From an uncultured Lachnospiraceae bacterium (GTDB lineage: Bacteria > Bacillota > Clostridia > Lachnospirales > Lachnospiraceae), in NCBI GenBank assembly GCA_910584845.1, contig CAJUDH010000001.1, positions 335,877-399,876 of the forward strand: DNA of 64,000 nucleotides, written 5' to 3'. Both the position numbers and the translations under genes were made by a program. A model generated the notes under the pieces. That model worked only from the letters and a program-made list of their open reading frames with translations, searched no databases and had not been told where the DNA came from. Shown one piece after another: positions 16,721-25,794 of this stretch (positions are counted from its first letter, which is position 1; each line of letters starts with the position of its first letter).

Positions 16721-17400
16721 TCAGCCCACATCGTCACAGGGCTGCTGTCAACACCTTCGATGAAAAGGGGAAGCGCCGCCGCCCGTTTTACCGGGGTGTC
16801 CGCCAGTTCATCCTGCCCTGGAAGCCGGGACAGGTCCACATCTTCAATGATGCAGATATAATGGCTGTGAAAGGCCCCCAACATATACTGGTGGGCCAAA
16901 TTGCCATCCTCCTGGTCTCTATAAGATGCCAGGGAAATAAAGTCCAGGGCCACAGCCTTAATATTGGTAAAAGTATCCATTAAATATTTGGCGCCGCTGC
17001 TGCCTAAGGCCGGCCCATGATAGGAATAAGCGTTCGGGTCTTCCACCCGCATGCGGGAAAAACCAGTCCGTAACATCAAAAGGTCACATCGGGCAATTTC
17101 CCCGGCATAAGGCAACAAGTCCTGGCCTGTAACCTTCTCCCCGGCGCCCTTTGGAATATCCAGTAAAAGCGGCGACTCATAGAAGAAACGTTCCAAAGGC
17201 AGGCTGGCAATGGGCAGGCCCTGGCCATAAAAGTGTTTGGGAGCGTCAAAATGTGTACCATAATGGTTAAAAATATGGATCATGTAGGTGTTGGCTACGT
17301 CTCCCCCGTCGATGGATGTATGCGGCTCCAACCGGATGGTAGGATTTCCAGGCCAGGCCGGATCCTTGGCCCTTACCGGATAAGAAATCAATTGGATCAT
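16714..17400 (-). CDS. Cyclase family protein (kynurenine formamidase-like metal hydrolase)
   Basis: A 228-residue member of the cyclase/formamidase superfamily, with the metal signature HYGTHFDAPKHF near residues 45-56 (HxGTHxDxPxH) and a second-shell region with the helix ending in GAFHSHYICIIEDVDLSRL. Family members hydrolyse amide or lactam bonds in ring compounds (N-formylkynurenine, isatin). First gene of the minus operon, with ribosome site agggggt and an ATG at 17400. With the divergent amidohydrolase it suggests that the imported compound is opened or hydrolysed in two steps; the compound cannot be named. Confidence 0.85.
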   Translation of the reverse strand: MIQLISYPVRAKDPAWPGNPTIRLEPHTSIDGGDVANTYMIHIFNHYGTHFDAPKHFYGQGLPIASLPLERFFYESPLLLDIPKGAGEKVTGQDLLPYAGEIARCDLLMLRTGFSRMRVEDPNAYSYHGPALGSSGAKYLMDTFTNIKAVALDFISLASYRDQEDGNLAHQYMLGAFHSHYICIIEDVDLSRLPGQDELADTPVKRAAALPLFIEGVDSSPVTMWAEW

Positions 17401-17619
17401 AATAATACCCCCTATCTATAAAAAATATAGTGTACCGCTCGCCCCTTTCCCTATCCATTAAAATGCTTTTCTCCCCCCTTGTCAAGATATCTCCGAAAAC
17501 CTCAAATGAATTATAAACATTATCAAATGAAATCTAAAATTTTGCCAATAAAATCGCATATACTTCTGCAAAAAAAGCCGGTATACTCAAAACATAACCT
17601 GAACAGAATGGAGAAAATT
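17401..17619. promoter_or_regulatory. Divergent promoter region of the two transport/sensing operons
   Basis: A 219-base AT-rich region between divergent operons, expected to hold both promoters and the AraC-type regulator's sites. A TATACT box at 17582-17587 is placed ~30 bases before the amidohydrolase ATG, but its -35 is weak, as expected for an activator-dependent promoter. An open frame from 17479 runs into the amidohydrolase but lacks a ribosome site. Confidence 0.5.
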
Positions 17620-18519
17620 ATGCAGATTATTGATATTCACGCCCATATATACCAACGGGTGGCAGGCATCACCCAGGGGCAGCCTATGGCTTCTACCAGC
17701 CTGGGGCGGGTCACCATTGGAAACCGGGAAGTCCAATTTCTTCCGCCCTCCTTTGACCAGACCAGCAGCAAAGCTGAAACTTTGATCGCCTACATGGACT
17801 GGTGCGGCGTGGACAAAGCCCTGCTTATGCCCAACCCTTACTATGGCTATCACAACGCTTATTTTGAAGAAAGCGCCAAACAGTATCCTGGCCGTTTGAA
17901 AGGGATCGCGTTGGTCGACTTTTTAAAAGGAAAAACTGCTGCAGATGAATTGTCTGGCATTTACGGCAAAGGCGTCCTGTCTGGCTTCAAAATTGAGACA
18001 GACAGCACCTTCCAGTGCGCCCCCCATAAAAGGATGGCCGACCAGGAATTCTCTGCCATATGGGATTGCTGCAACCAATACCGCCAACCGGTTTTTCTCC
18101 ATATGTTCCGGGACTGTGATGTGGAGGATTTTGCGTCGCTGTTGGACAATTATCCCCATATTACGTTTGTAGTCTGCCATATGGGTGCCGATGCCTGTTT
18201 CCGCCCTTGGGTAAAAAAGGAAAACTTTAATCATGTGCTGGAGCTGGTACGGACCCATCCCAACGCCTATATCGATACCTCCACTGTCCCCACCTATTTT
18301 ACGGAGGAATACCCCTTCCCCAGTTCGGTGGCTATCATCGAAAAGGCCTATGAGGCGCTGGGCCCCGAAAAAATTATGTGGGCCTCTGATTATCCGGGCA
18401 TGTTGAACCATGCCACTTTTCAAGAGCTAATAAACCTTGTAGCCACGGGATGTAAAAAAATCCCGGAACACCACAAGGAACTAATCATGGGGAAAAACGC
18501 CCAATGGCTGTTTTTCTAA
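17620..18519 (+). CDS. Amidohydrolase family metal-dependent hydrolase
   Basis: A 299-residue TIM-barrel amidohydrolase of the small (ACMSD/TIM-hydrolase-like) subgroup. Metal ligands in order: DIHAHIY at the N-terminus, His in VFLHMF, His in VVCHMG, and Asp in MWASDYPG. The start ATG 17620 matches the family N-terminus (MQIIDIHAH); the open 47 codons upstream are leader. It heads the plus-strand operon with the ABC importer. Such enzymes hydrolyse or decarboxylate small ring or amide compounds, fitting with the divergent cyclase-family gene. Confidence 0.88.
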   Translation: MQIIDIHAHIYQRVAGITQGQPMASTSLGRVTIGNREVQFLPPSFDQTSSKAETLIAYMDWCGVDKALLMPNPYYGYHNAYFEESAKQYPGRLKGIALVDFLKGKTAADELSGIYGKGVLSGFKIETDSTFQCAPHKRMADQEFSAIWDCCNQYRQPVFLHMFRDCDVEDFASLLDNYPHITFVVCHMGADACFRPWVKKENFNHVLELVRTHPNAYIDTSTVPTYFTEEYPFPSSVAIIEKAYEALGPEKIMWASDYPGMLNHATFQELINLVATGCKKIPEHHKELIMGKNAQWLFF

Positions 18520-18628
18520 CTGCCCCGGCCTTCCAAAGGCCTGTGCCTCACATTCTATGCGGGCCGTGCCGGATAACCGGCGGCGCCGTTTTAGGATAAA
18601 AAAATTATACAGAAAAAGGAGAAAACTT

Positions 18629-19753
18629 ATGAAAAAGATCTTATCTGTTGGTTTGGCCACAATGATGGCATTGAGCCTGGCCGCTTGCTCTTCTTCCAAT
18701 AATGCAGGCACCACCACAGCGGCCCCCCAGCCTCAGGAAACCAAAGAAGAAGCCCCGGAGGCTGAAGCTGAAGAGACGGAAGCAAAGGCAGGCGAAGACA
18801 GCCAGGCTGCCGGAGGCGGCAAAGATTACGTGGTTGCACTGTGCAACTATTCCATCGGAAATTCCTGGAGGGCCCAAATGGAACAGGAATTTATCGCTGA
18901 GGCAGAAAAGCTAAAAGCAGACGGTACGGTAAGCGAATATTATATCACCAATTCCAATGAAGATATCAACAAACAGATCAGCGATATGCAGGATTTAATT
19001 ACCAAAGGCGTGGATGCCATTGTTATCACAGCTGCTTCCCCTACGGCGTTAGCCCCTGTCGTGGAAGAGGCCACGGACGCAGGCATCAAGGTAGTATCCT
19101 TTGACAACGTGGTAGAAACCGACATGCAGGTGGCCACCGTAGGGATCAACGAAGAAGAATTTGGCCGCATCGGAGCGGAATGGCTGGCGGACAAACTGGA
19201 AGGCAAAGGAAAAATCATCGTATTAAACGGCGTAGCCGGTACTGCAACCGACGCTTTGCGTTGGGGCGGCGCGGAAAAAGTATTTGCCCAGTATCCCGAC
19301 ATTGAGGTAATCGCCTCTGCAAACGCTTCTTGGGATTATGCCGAAGGCAAGGCAGCCGTAGAGTCCATGCTTTCCGCCAACCCCCAGATCGACGGCGTAT
19401 GGTCCCAGGGCGGCGCCATGACCCAGGGTGCAATTGATGCTTTTATCGCTGCCGGGCGTGACCTGGTCCCCATGACCAGCGAAGGCAACAATGGCGCCAT
19501 CCGGGCATGGATTGAAAACAGGGACAATGGCCTTTCCTGCATCGCCCCCTCCAACCCCACCTACACCAGTGCCGAGGCTTTACGGGTAGCCATCCAGGCC
19601 TTAAACGGCGAGGATGTCCCCAGCAATGTAGTCATGGAAGTGTCTACCGTTACGGAAGACAACGTAGACGATTACTACCGGGAAGATATGCCGGACAGCT
19701 ATTGGGTGCACACCGAACTTGACGAAGACACCCTGGCTGAACTGTACAAATAA
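18629..19753 (+). CDS. Ribose-type ABC transporter substrate-binding lipoprotein
   Basis: A 374-residue lipoprotein (lipobox SLAACSSS, Cys20), then an Ala/Glu-rich tether (~25-60) and a type-I binding domain (DYVVALCNYSIGNSWRAQMEQEF ...). Typical hinge motifs are DAIVITAASPTALAPVVEEA and GVWSQGGAMTQGAIDAFIAAGRD. Ribosome site aaaaggag sits before the ATG. It is followed by the ATPase and two permeases, making a complete importer. The ligand is unknown. It is clearly different in sequence from the sensor-type binding protein of the divergent operon. Confidence 0.9.
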   Translation: MKKILSVGLATMMALSLAACSSSNNAGTTTAAPQPQETKEEAPEAEAEETEAKAGEDSQAAGGGKDYVVALCNYSIGNSWRAQMEQEFIAEAEKLKADGTVSEYYITNSNEDINKQISDMQDLITKGVDAIVITAASPTALAPVVEEATDAGIKVVSFDNVVETDMQVATVGINEEEFGRIGAEWLADKLEGKGKIIVLNGVAGTATDALRWGGAEKVFAQYPDIEVIASANASWDYAEGKAAVESMLSANPQIDGVWSQGGAMTQGAIDAFIAAGRDLVPMTSEGNNGAIRAWIENRDNGLSCIAPSNPTYTSAEALRVAIQALNGEDVPSNVVMEVSTVTEDNVDDYYREDMPDSYWVHTELDEDTLAELYK

Positions 19754-19774
19754 GGAATAAAGAAAACATCATTT

Positions 19775-19806
19775 ACGGGGAGCCGTCCCTGCGGCGGCAT
19801 CCCCGT
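19775..19806 (+). terminator. Intra-operon hairpin between binding protein and ATPase
   Basis: A GC-rich stem (acgggga-gccg with cggc-ggc-atccccgt) and no T run. Hairpins at this place in ABC operons commonly stabilise the binding-protein message or partly attenuate transcription, giving more binding protein than transporter. Confidence 0.6.
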
Positions 19807-19850
19807 TGCCGTTTCATGTCAACACAGAGAACGCATAAAGGAGAAGTCAG

Positions 19851-21398
19851 GTGTCATCAGAAAATCAAGTCAGAGAACCTCTGCTAAGAATGGAAAACAT
19901 TACCAAGCAGTTTGCCGGCATCCGGGCGCTGGATCAGGTCAACTTTTCCTGTGACAAGGGCGAAGTACATATATTGGCCGGGGAAAATGGCGCCGGAAAA
20001 AGTACGATCCTGAAAATATTATCTGGCATCCACCAGGCAGACGGCGGTGAAATTTATTGGAATGGAAAAAAAGTCTTAATGAAAAATCCCCAACAGTCAC
20101 AGAAACTGGGAATTGCCATGGTGTACCAGGAACTGACTCTGGTGGGGGAAATGACCGTAGCAGAAAATATTTTTCTGAACCAGGAACCGACTACACGCCT
20201 GGGTAGGGTTAACCAGAAAGAAATGAACCGGCGTATCCAGGAGATCATGGACCAATACGGCATCCACATTGATCCGGATATAATTGTCAACACCCTTCCC
20301 GTCGCCCAGCAGCAAATGGCCGAAATCCTGAAAATCCTGGTGCGGGATCCGGAACTGATTATTTTGGACGAACCTACATCCGCTTTGGCCAAAAAGGAAG
20401 TGGAACAATTATATGCCATAATCCACAACCTGACTGCCGCAGGCAAAACCATTATTTTTATCTCCCACCGCCTGGAAGAGCTGTTCGCCCTAGGTGACCG
20501 CATTACGGTTTTAAAGGACGGGCATTATGTCGGTACCCGGAATATGAAAGAAATTGATGAAGAAGAGCTGATCCGTATGATGGTAGGCCGCCCGCTGGAA
20601 AACATCTTCCCCCCTGCCCTCTGCCAGCCGGAACCGGACAAAGTCATTTTTGAAGTATCTGGCTTAACCGATACCCAAGGCAAATTAAACCATGTCAGTT
20701 TTCAGGTCCATAAAGGCGAAATTATGGGCATTGCCGGTTTGCAGGGGCATGGCCAAAGCGAACTGTTAAATGCCATCAGCGGCCTCCACAGCTTGTCCGG
20801 CGGCACCGTATTGGTCAACGGGCAAAAAGTGACGGTAAAAAACGCAGGGCAGGCAATTGCCAACGGTATTGCCCTGGTCCCCGCAGACCGGAAAAACCAA
20901 GGGTTAATGTTAGAACTGTCTAATCGGCACAATCTGGCTATCTCCAGTATGAAAAAACGGATGAAAGGCCCCTTCATAGATAAGGCGGCAGAATCCGATT
21001 TTGTCAAAAGCATGATCCAACAGCTGGCAATTAAAATTGGCGACGTGGAACTTCCGGTATCCAGCCTTTCCGGCGGAAACCAGCAAAAAGTAGTACTTGG
21101 CAAAGAACTGGCCACCCAGCCAAAAGTTATTTTGTTTGACGAACCTACCCGTGGCATCGACGTGGAAGCCAAACGGGAATTTTACACGATCATGCACCAG
21201 CTGGCGGCAGACGGCGTGGCAGTTATTATGAATTCCAGCGACATGATGGAAGTAATCGGCATGAGCGACCGGGTTATGGTCATGTATGAAGGCCAGATTT
21301 CCGGCATCCTGGAGAAGCAGGAATTAAGCGAAGAGCTAATTATGCAGTATGCCATGGGGATGCAGAAAAACGAAGAGAAAGCGGGTGCTGAACAATGA
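19851..21398 (+). CDS. Ribose-type ABC transporter ATPase (RbsA/MglA-like, two ABC domains)
   Basis: A 515-residue double ATPase that powers a type-I sugar-class importer. The first domain has Walker A GENGAGKST (~45), signature TLPVAQQQMAEI and Walker B LIILDEPTSAL. The second has signature SSLSGGNQQKVVLGKEL, Walker B VILFDEPTRGID and switch His replaced by Asn (VIMNSSDM); its Walker A is degenerate (GLQGHGQSE), as in RbsA. The start is GTG at 19851 with ribosome site aaggagaag. It overlaps the next gene by 4 bases. Confidence 0.94.
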   Translation: MSSENQVREPLLRMENITKQFAGIRALDQVNFSCDKGEVHILAGENGAGKSTILKILSGIHQADGGEIYWNGKKVLMKNPQQSQKLGIAMVYQELTLVGEMTVAENIFLNQEPTTRLGRVNQKEMNRRIQEIMDQYGIHIDPDIIVNTLPVAQQQMAEILKILVRDPELIILDEPTSALAKKEVEQLYAIIHNLTAAGKTIIFISHRLEELFALGDRITVLKDGHYVGTRNMKEIDEEELIRMMVGRPLENIFPPALCQPEPDKVIFEVSGLTDTQGKLNHVSFQVHKGEIMGIAGLQGHGQSELLNAISGLHSLSGGTVLVNGQKVTVKNAGQAIANGIALVPADRKNQGLMLELSNRHNLAISSMKKRMKGPFIDKAAESDFVKSMIQQLAIKIGDVELPVSSLSGGNQQKVVLGKELATQPKVILFDEPTRGIDVEAKREFYTIMHQLAADGVAVIMNSSDMMEVIGMSDRVMVMYEGQISGILEKQELSEELIMQYAMGMQKNEEKAGAEQ

Positions 21399-22354
21399 AA
21401 AATAAAAGCTTTTTCGATTCTAACTTTTTTCAAAAACATGGACACACCATCATTATCTACGTCTTTTTGTTTGCCTTAATGCTGTTTGTCAGCCTGTTTA
21501 ACGACGCCTTTTTTACTTTAGGCAATTTTAAAAACCTGCTGCGCACTTCCATGCCCCTTTTATTGGTAGGCTTTGGACAGACGTTAATTATTTTAACCGG
21601 GGGCATTGACCTTTCCCTTGGCAGTATCGTAGGCCTTGGCAATGTGATATGCGTAACGCTCATGAATCCGGACAGCCCTACAGGATTCCTCCTGGCGGTA
21701 GCCGTAACCCTGGCCATGGGCCTGGCCTGCGGGGCATGTAACGGGCTTTTAATTACTAAGGGGAGGCTGGCTCCCATTATCGTTACCATCGGTACCACTG
21801 CCGCTTTCGACGGCCTGGCCCTTTTGATTATGCCCAAACCAGGCGGCTCCGTACATCGGGCATTTGCACGGGCATTAACCCGCGGCCTGGGAGGCGCGGC
21901 CCCGCTGCTTTTATTTTTGGCTGTGCTGGTAATTATCCGCACCCTCACCAACAACATGCCTTACGGCAAAGCCCTGCGGGCGATCGGCGGCAACGAAAAC
22001 GCCGCCTATTCTACCGGCATCCGGGTTGACCGTGTAAAATTTCTCGCCTATACTTTGGCCGGGCTGCTTTGTGCCGTGGCCGGGATTTTCTTAAGCGCAC
22101 AGATTAACTCGGCAGACGCCACCATCGGCAAAAACTACGCCATGAACGCCATAACCGCCACGGTAGTCGGCGGAACGGCCATGACTGGCGCTGTAGGCGA
22201 CCCCTTGGGGACGGTAGCCGGCGTATTTATCATTGCCATCATTAACAATATGCTGAACCTCTTTGGCGTATCTTCATTTTACCAGTTCGTGTGCCAGGGA
22301 TTGATTCTGATTATCGCCCTATCCTTCAGCGCACTGCGAAAAAAACGTACATAG
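21395..22354 (+). CDS. Ribose-type ABC transporter permease (RbsC-like), first
   Basis: A 319-residue membrane permease of the RbsC family, with ~9 hydrophobic segments. The conserved loop LTGGIDLSLGSIVGLGNV (~65-82) and the ATPase-coupling EAA-type region GNENAAYSTGIRVDRVKFLAYTLAG (~200-225) are present. ATGA overlap with the ATPase gene. It pairs with the second permease to form a heterodimeric pore. Confidence 0.92.
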   Translation: MKNKSFFDSNFFQKHGHTIIIYVFLFALMLFVSLFNDAFFTLGNFKNLLRTSMPLLLVGFGQTLIILTGGIDLSLGSIVGLGNVICVTLMNPDSPTGFLLAVAVTLAMGLACGACNGLLITKGRLAPIIVTIGTTAAFDGLALLIMPKPGGSVHRAFARALTRGLGGAAPLLLFLAVLVIIRTLTNNMPYGKALRAIGGNENAAYSTGIRVDRVKFLAYTLAGLLCAVAGIFLSAQINSADATIGKNYAMNAITATVVGGTAMTGAVGDPLGTVAGVFIIAIINNMLNLFGVSSFYQFVCQGLILIIALSFSALRKKRT

Positions 22355-22371
22355 GACAGGAGGGTGCAGAC

Positions 22372-23346
22372 ATGAAGAATCATCAAAACGGCGGCCCGGC
22401 CGCCGCAATCGTAAAACAGTATATGGGCAACGCCCAGGTGATGGTTTATGTGATTTTGCTGGCTTTATTGCTGCTGGCACAGATCCTTTCCCCGGGATAT
22501 TTAAAACCTTCCCATGTAGCCGGTATCCTGCGGCTGGCCTCCTTTATGGGGATCGCGGCCATTGGGCAGAACCTTACCATTTTGACCGGCGGTATTGACT
22601 TATCCATTGCCAACACCATTACTTTTGCCAACATTATCGGAGCGCAGTTGATGATGGGGCGGGATGAAAATATATGGAAGGCGCTCCTGGCCGTCATCGC
22701 CATGGGCCTGGTTATCGGCGCAGTAAACGGCACTGGCGTGCGCCTTTTGAAAATTCCACCTTTTATTATGACTTTAGGCGTGGGGACTGTGGTGCAAGGC
22801 ATTTTCTTGATTTATACCAAAGGGGCCCCAAAAGGAAACGCGGCGCCGTTGCTAAAAAGCATCTGTGGGCAAAGCATGTTTGGAATTGTGTCTGGCATCG
22901 TTATCCTATGGCTGGTATTTGCCGTGGTAGCAGTGGCTGTCTTAAAGAAAACGCCTTATGGGCGTAAAATTTATTCCGTAGGCATCAACGAACAAGCCGC
23001 CCGGTTTTCCGGAATCCATACGGGAACAATGATTTTCTCTGTCTATATGCTGTCGGCAGTAATCGCGGCAGTTGCGGGATTCTTGCTGGTAGGATATACC
23101 GGGACCAGTTTCCTGGATGTAGGCACCAGCTATAATACAAAGACAATCGCGGCGGTAATTATTGGCGGCACAGCCATCAGTGGCGGAAAAGGCGGATACC
23201 TGGGCACTGTGGCCGGCGCTATCATTATGACCGTCCTGGATGACTTTTTGACCATTGTCAGCATCCCGGAAGCCGGGCGCCAGATTATGCAAGGGGCCAT
23301 TATCCTGTTGTTGGTATTCATTTATAGCCGGGAAAAAAAGAAATAA
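22372..23346 (+). CDS. Ribose-type ABC transporter permease (RbsC-like), second
   Basis: A 324-residue permease paralogous to the preceding one. It carries LTGGIDLSIANTITFANI and GINEQAARFSGIHTGTMIFSVYMLSA. The ATG at 22372 has ribosome site caggaggg and is preferred over an open extension to 22291. Last gene of the importer operon. Two separate permeases, rather than a homodimer of one, is a common variation in Clostridia. Confidence 0.92.
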   Translation: MKNHQNGGPAAAIVKQYMGNAQVMVYVILLALLLLAQILSPGYLKPSHVAGILRLASFMGIAAIGQNLTILTGGIDLSIANTITFANIIGAQLMMGRDENIWKALLAVIAMGLVIGAVNGTGVRLLKIPPFIMTLGVGTVVQGIFLIYTKGAPKGNAAPLLKSICGQSMFGIVSGIVILWLVFAVVAVAVLKKTPYGRKIYSVGINEQAARFSGIHTGTMIFSVYMLSAVIAAVAGFLLVGYTGTSFLDVGTSYNTKTIAAVIIGGTAISGGKGGYLGTVAGAIIMTVLDDFLTIVSIPEAGRQIMQGAIILLLVFIYSREKKK

Positions 23347-23527
23347 AGAATATGATTGACAAAATACCCTTAGCAGGCAGGGGCGTATGGTGCCAGCCGC
23401 CAAAAATGGCAATGGGAACATATGCCTCCTTGCCCTATGAGGTAATTGTTGATTGTGCTGTCAAAACCTGTGTGTAAGGGTTCCTGTAAAACAGCATCCT
23501 TTTTTGTAACCCATTGCTTTCATGGCA

Positions 23528-24730
23528 TCAGGGTCCATTCTTCTGCATTTCCTGCAAATCAGCAAAATATTTTTCCAATTGAGCCTGTCCCCCTTCTACT
23601 GTCCCCTGGACCATTTCCGGTTTTCCGCCGCCTTTTCCCGCAAAAACTTGATGAAAGCCTTTTAAGAAATCCCTTAAATCCTGGTTTTGGCTCCCTAAAA
23701 TGTAGTGGTAGCCATGGCTTTTGTTGCCCAAAAATATTCCGCATATCCCCTCATAGCGGTGCATGGCCGCGTCTACAAACCGGCGGGCGACGTTTTTGTC
23801 TAAATCTTCTTCAAACAGGAGGCAACTGGCTATAGGGCCCTGAAGAACCCCTGACTTTTTCTCCAGCTCTTCCAGCTTCGCTTCTAAATAGCGGTTTTGT
23901 AAACGGAACATTTTATCCTTCATGGACTGTTGTTCCTTTTGCAGCCTTTTTACGGCCTCCGCCGTTTCATGGGGCTTCGCAGAGAGAAGGCGGGAAATCT
24001 CCCTCACATTGTCTTCTTTCATTTGATAATCTTGCAGTGCCCGGAAACCACATGCCATTGTTACCCGGGTGCCCCCTTTATACTTCACCGCATCAACTAA
24101 TTTTATCAAACCGACTTCACCGGTAAAAGCCAAATGTGGGGCACAGCAGGCACATATGTCATATCCGGGAATCAGGACAATCCTAACCTGCCCCTCCAGC
24201 TCCTTTTTGCTGCGGTAATCCAGGCGCCCCAGTTCTTCTTTGGTAGGGTACAGGACTTGGACAGCTATATTTTTTGCCACTGCCTGATTTGCTTCCCATT
24301 CTATTTCCCGGATCTGCCCATCATGAAATATGCCGTTAAAATCCAAAGTTACCGATTCCTTCCCTAAATGGAATCCCACATTATCATAACCAAAGCGCTT
24401 ATGCACCAGGCCTGATACAATATGTTCCCCTGTATGCTGCTGCATTTTAGAAAAGCGTTCCGGAAAATTAATTTTCCCCGAAACATGGCCCCCCACTGCC
24501 AATGGCTGTGCCATATAGTGGATTACCTGGCCTCCCTTTTCCCGTACGTCTTTCACCAAAACCCCGTTTATTTCCCCTGAGTCCGCAGACTGCCCTCCCC
24601 CTTCCGGGAAAAAGGCGGTCTTATCCAATACCACTTCAAAACAATTGTTCTTTTGATTTTCCTGGCATGAAATTACTTGTGCCTCAAATTCCTCTAAATG
24701 GCTATCCTGATAATATAATTTCTCTGTCAT
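23528..24730 (-). CDS. Alanyl-tRNA editing protein AlaX-L with DHHA1 domain
   Basis: A 400-residue free-standing editing protein that hydrolyses Ser- or Gly-tRNA(Ala). It has the AlaRS-type second additional domain with zinc/catalytic motif HTGEHI (~98-103) and the distal CACCAPH (~197-203), a helical linker (~250-290) and a C-terminal DHHA1-like domain. This is the long AlaX form. Glycine-rich KGGGKPEM near the C-terminus matches the AlaRS C-Ala region. It stands alone on the minus strand, converging with the ABC operon. Confidence 0.9.
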   Translation of the reverse strand: MTEKLYYQDSHLEEFEAQVISCQENQKNNCFEVVLDKTAFFPEGGGQSADSGEINGVLVKDVREKGGQVIHYMAQPLAVGGHVSGKINFPERFSKMQQHTGEHIVSGLVHKRFGYDNVGFHLGKESVTLDFNGIFHDGQIREIEWEANQAVAKNIAVQVLYPTKEELGRLDYRSKKELEGQVRIVLIPGYDICACCAPHLAFTGEVGLIKLVDAVKYKGGTRVTMACGFRALQDYQMKEDNVREISRLLSAKPHETAEAVKRLQKEQQSMKDKMFRLQNRYLEAKLEELEKKSGVLQGPIASCLLFEEDLDKNVARRFVDAAMHRYEGICGIFLGNKSHGYHYILGSQNQDLRDFLKGFHQVFAGKGGGKPEMVQGTVEGGQAQLEKYFADLQEMQKNGP

Positions 24731-24805
24731 TTTTCCTCTTCCCTAAAAAAATATAAACCTATAAGTAAAAGGCTACCCTTTGCCTAACACCATGAAATTT
24801 ACCGG

Positions 24806-25735
24806 TCAAGGATGGCAAAGGCTGCAGGGGCCATACCCCTTTTCCACTAGGTCTTCTCGTTTTCCCGTAAAATATTCCCTGTTTTCTTCTTTCATACTTT
24901 GGACGCCGGAACAAGACGGCTCATGGAATTTCATGGTATTTACATTACAGACATAGGAATGCCCGGAAAGGCCTTCCCCTTGTGCCTGCGACGCCTCGTC
25001 CAAGGCACTTTCCCCAGTAGCATAGTCTATCACGATGCCAGGCTGCACATTATAGCAATACACATTAAAACAGACGCCGGCCCCGCCGTCTTCCACGGAA
25101 TAGGCTTCCATCAGCACCCCAGACGCCACAAGGTTTTCCCCTTGAAATAAAGGGGTGACCCGGTACAGGACATGGTTATTTTCCTGTTCCACATAATCCG
25201 CCACAAGGTTTTCCCATGGCAGCATCCCTTCCACATTTAAATATCGGGTTCCGGTAATCAGGTTTTTCTCATTGGCATTCTCCCCTGCCAGCTGATACCC
25301 GATTAAATGGCACCGGTTATAAAGGTACTTGCCCGCAACGGTATCGTATTTCACGGTATGCCATCCTGACGGCTCAACATGGCTGATCTGGCCCCGCTCC
25401 TGTGTGGGCATGAGTTCTTGGCAGATATTGGCATACGCGGTTCCACACCGCCCCAAAGCATCCAGGTCGCTGTATTCCTCAAAAACTTCTGTAGTGATTT
25501 CCTCTTCTTTGAAAAAAGGGACGTTTCCGTTTATATAGACATATTCTTCTCCTGAATATGGCAAAAGCCCCTGTTGCCAATTGGAAGCATCCCCGTTCCC
25601 CTGTCCTCCATAGTCTTTTGTATTATCGCCTACTGCCTCCCCAAACGGCGGCAGGCTTTGGGGCAAATCTGTGCATCCGCATATTAACAGCGGCAACGCT
25701 GCCATAATCATAAGTTTTTTTAATTTATTTATCAT
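24806..25735 (-). CDS. DNA/RNA non-specific endonuclease lipoprotein
   Basis: A 309-residue lipoprotein (lipobox LLICGC near residue 20) with a beta-beta-alpha metal nuclease domain of the EndA/Spd type. The catalytic region reads NRCHLIGYQLAG; its usual motif is (D/N)RGH, and here Gly is replaced by Cys but His is kept. The metal-Asn motif follows in EKNLITGTRYLN. The C-terminal ~50 residues carry a small Cys/His module (CNVNTMKFHEPSC ... GYGPCSLCHP), like the Ada-type/zinc tail found on some secreted nucleases. Likely a surface nuclease for nucleotide scavenging or DNA uptake. A Pro/Gly-rich spacer separates lipid anchor and domain. Confidence 0.85.
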   Translation of the reverse strand: MINKLKKLMIMAALPLLICGCTDLPQSLPPFGEAVGDNTKDYGGQGNGDASNWQQGLLPYSGEEYVYINGNVPFFKEEEITTEVFEEYSDLDALGRCGTAYANICQELMPTQERGQISHVEPSGWHTVKYDTVAGKYLYNRCHLIGYQLAGENANEKNLITGTRYLNVEGMLPWENLVADYVEQENNHVLYRVTPLFQGENLVASGVLMEAYSVEDGGAGVCFNVYCYNVQPGIVIDYATGESALDEASQAQGEGLSGHSYVCNVNTMKFHEPSCSGVQSMKEENREYFTGKREDLVEKGYGPCSLCHP

Positions 25736-25794
25736 TTTTGTACTCCTGTTTTCCGATCCGTTGTTAAGCCTTCAAAGCCAATGATCCAACCGGC

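Noticed and set aside
23352..23477. 42-codon open frame after the ABC operon
   Set aside because: No ribosome site and no recognisable sequence.
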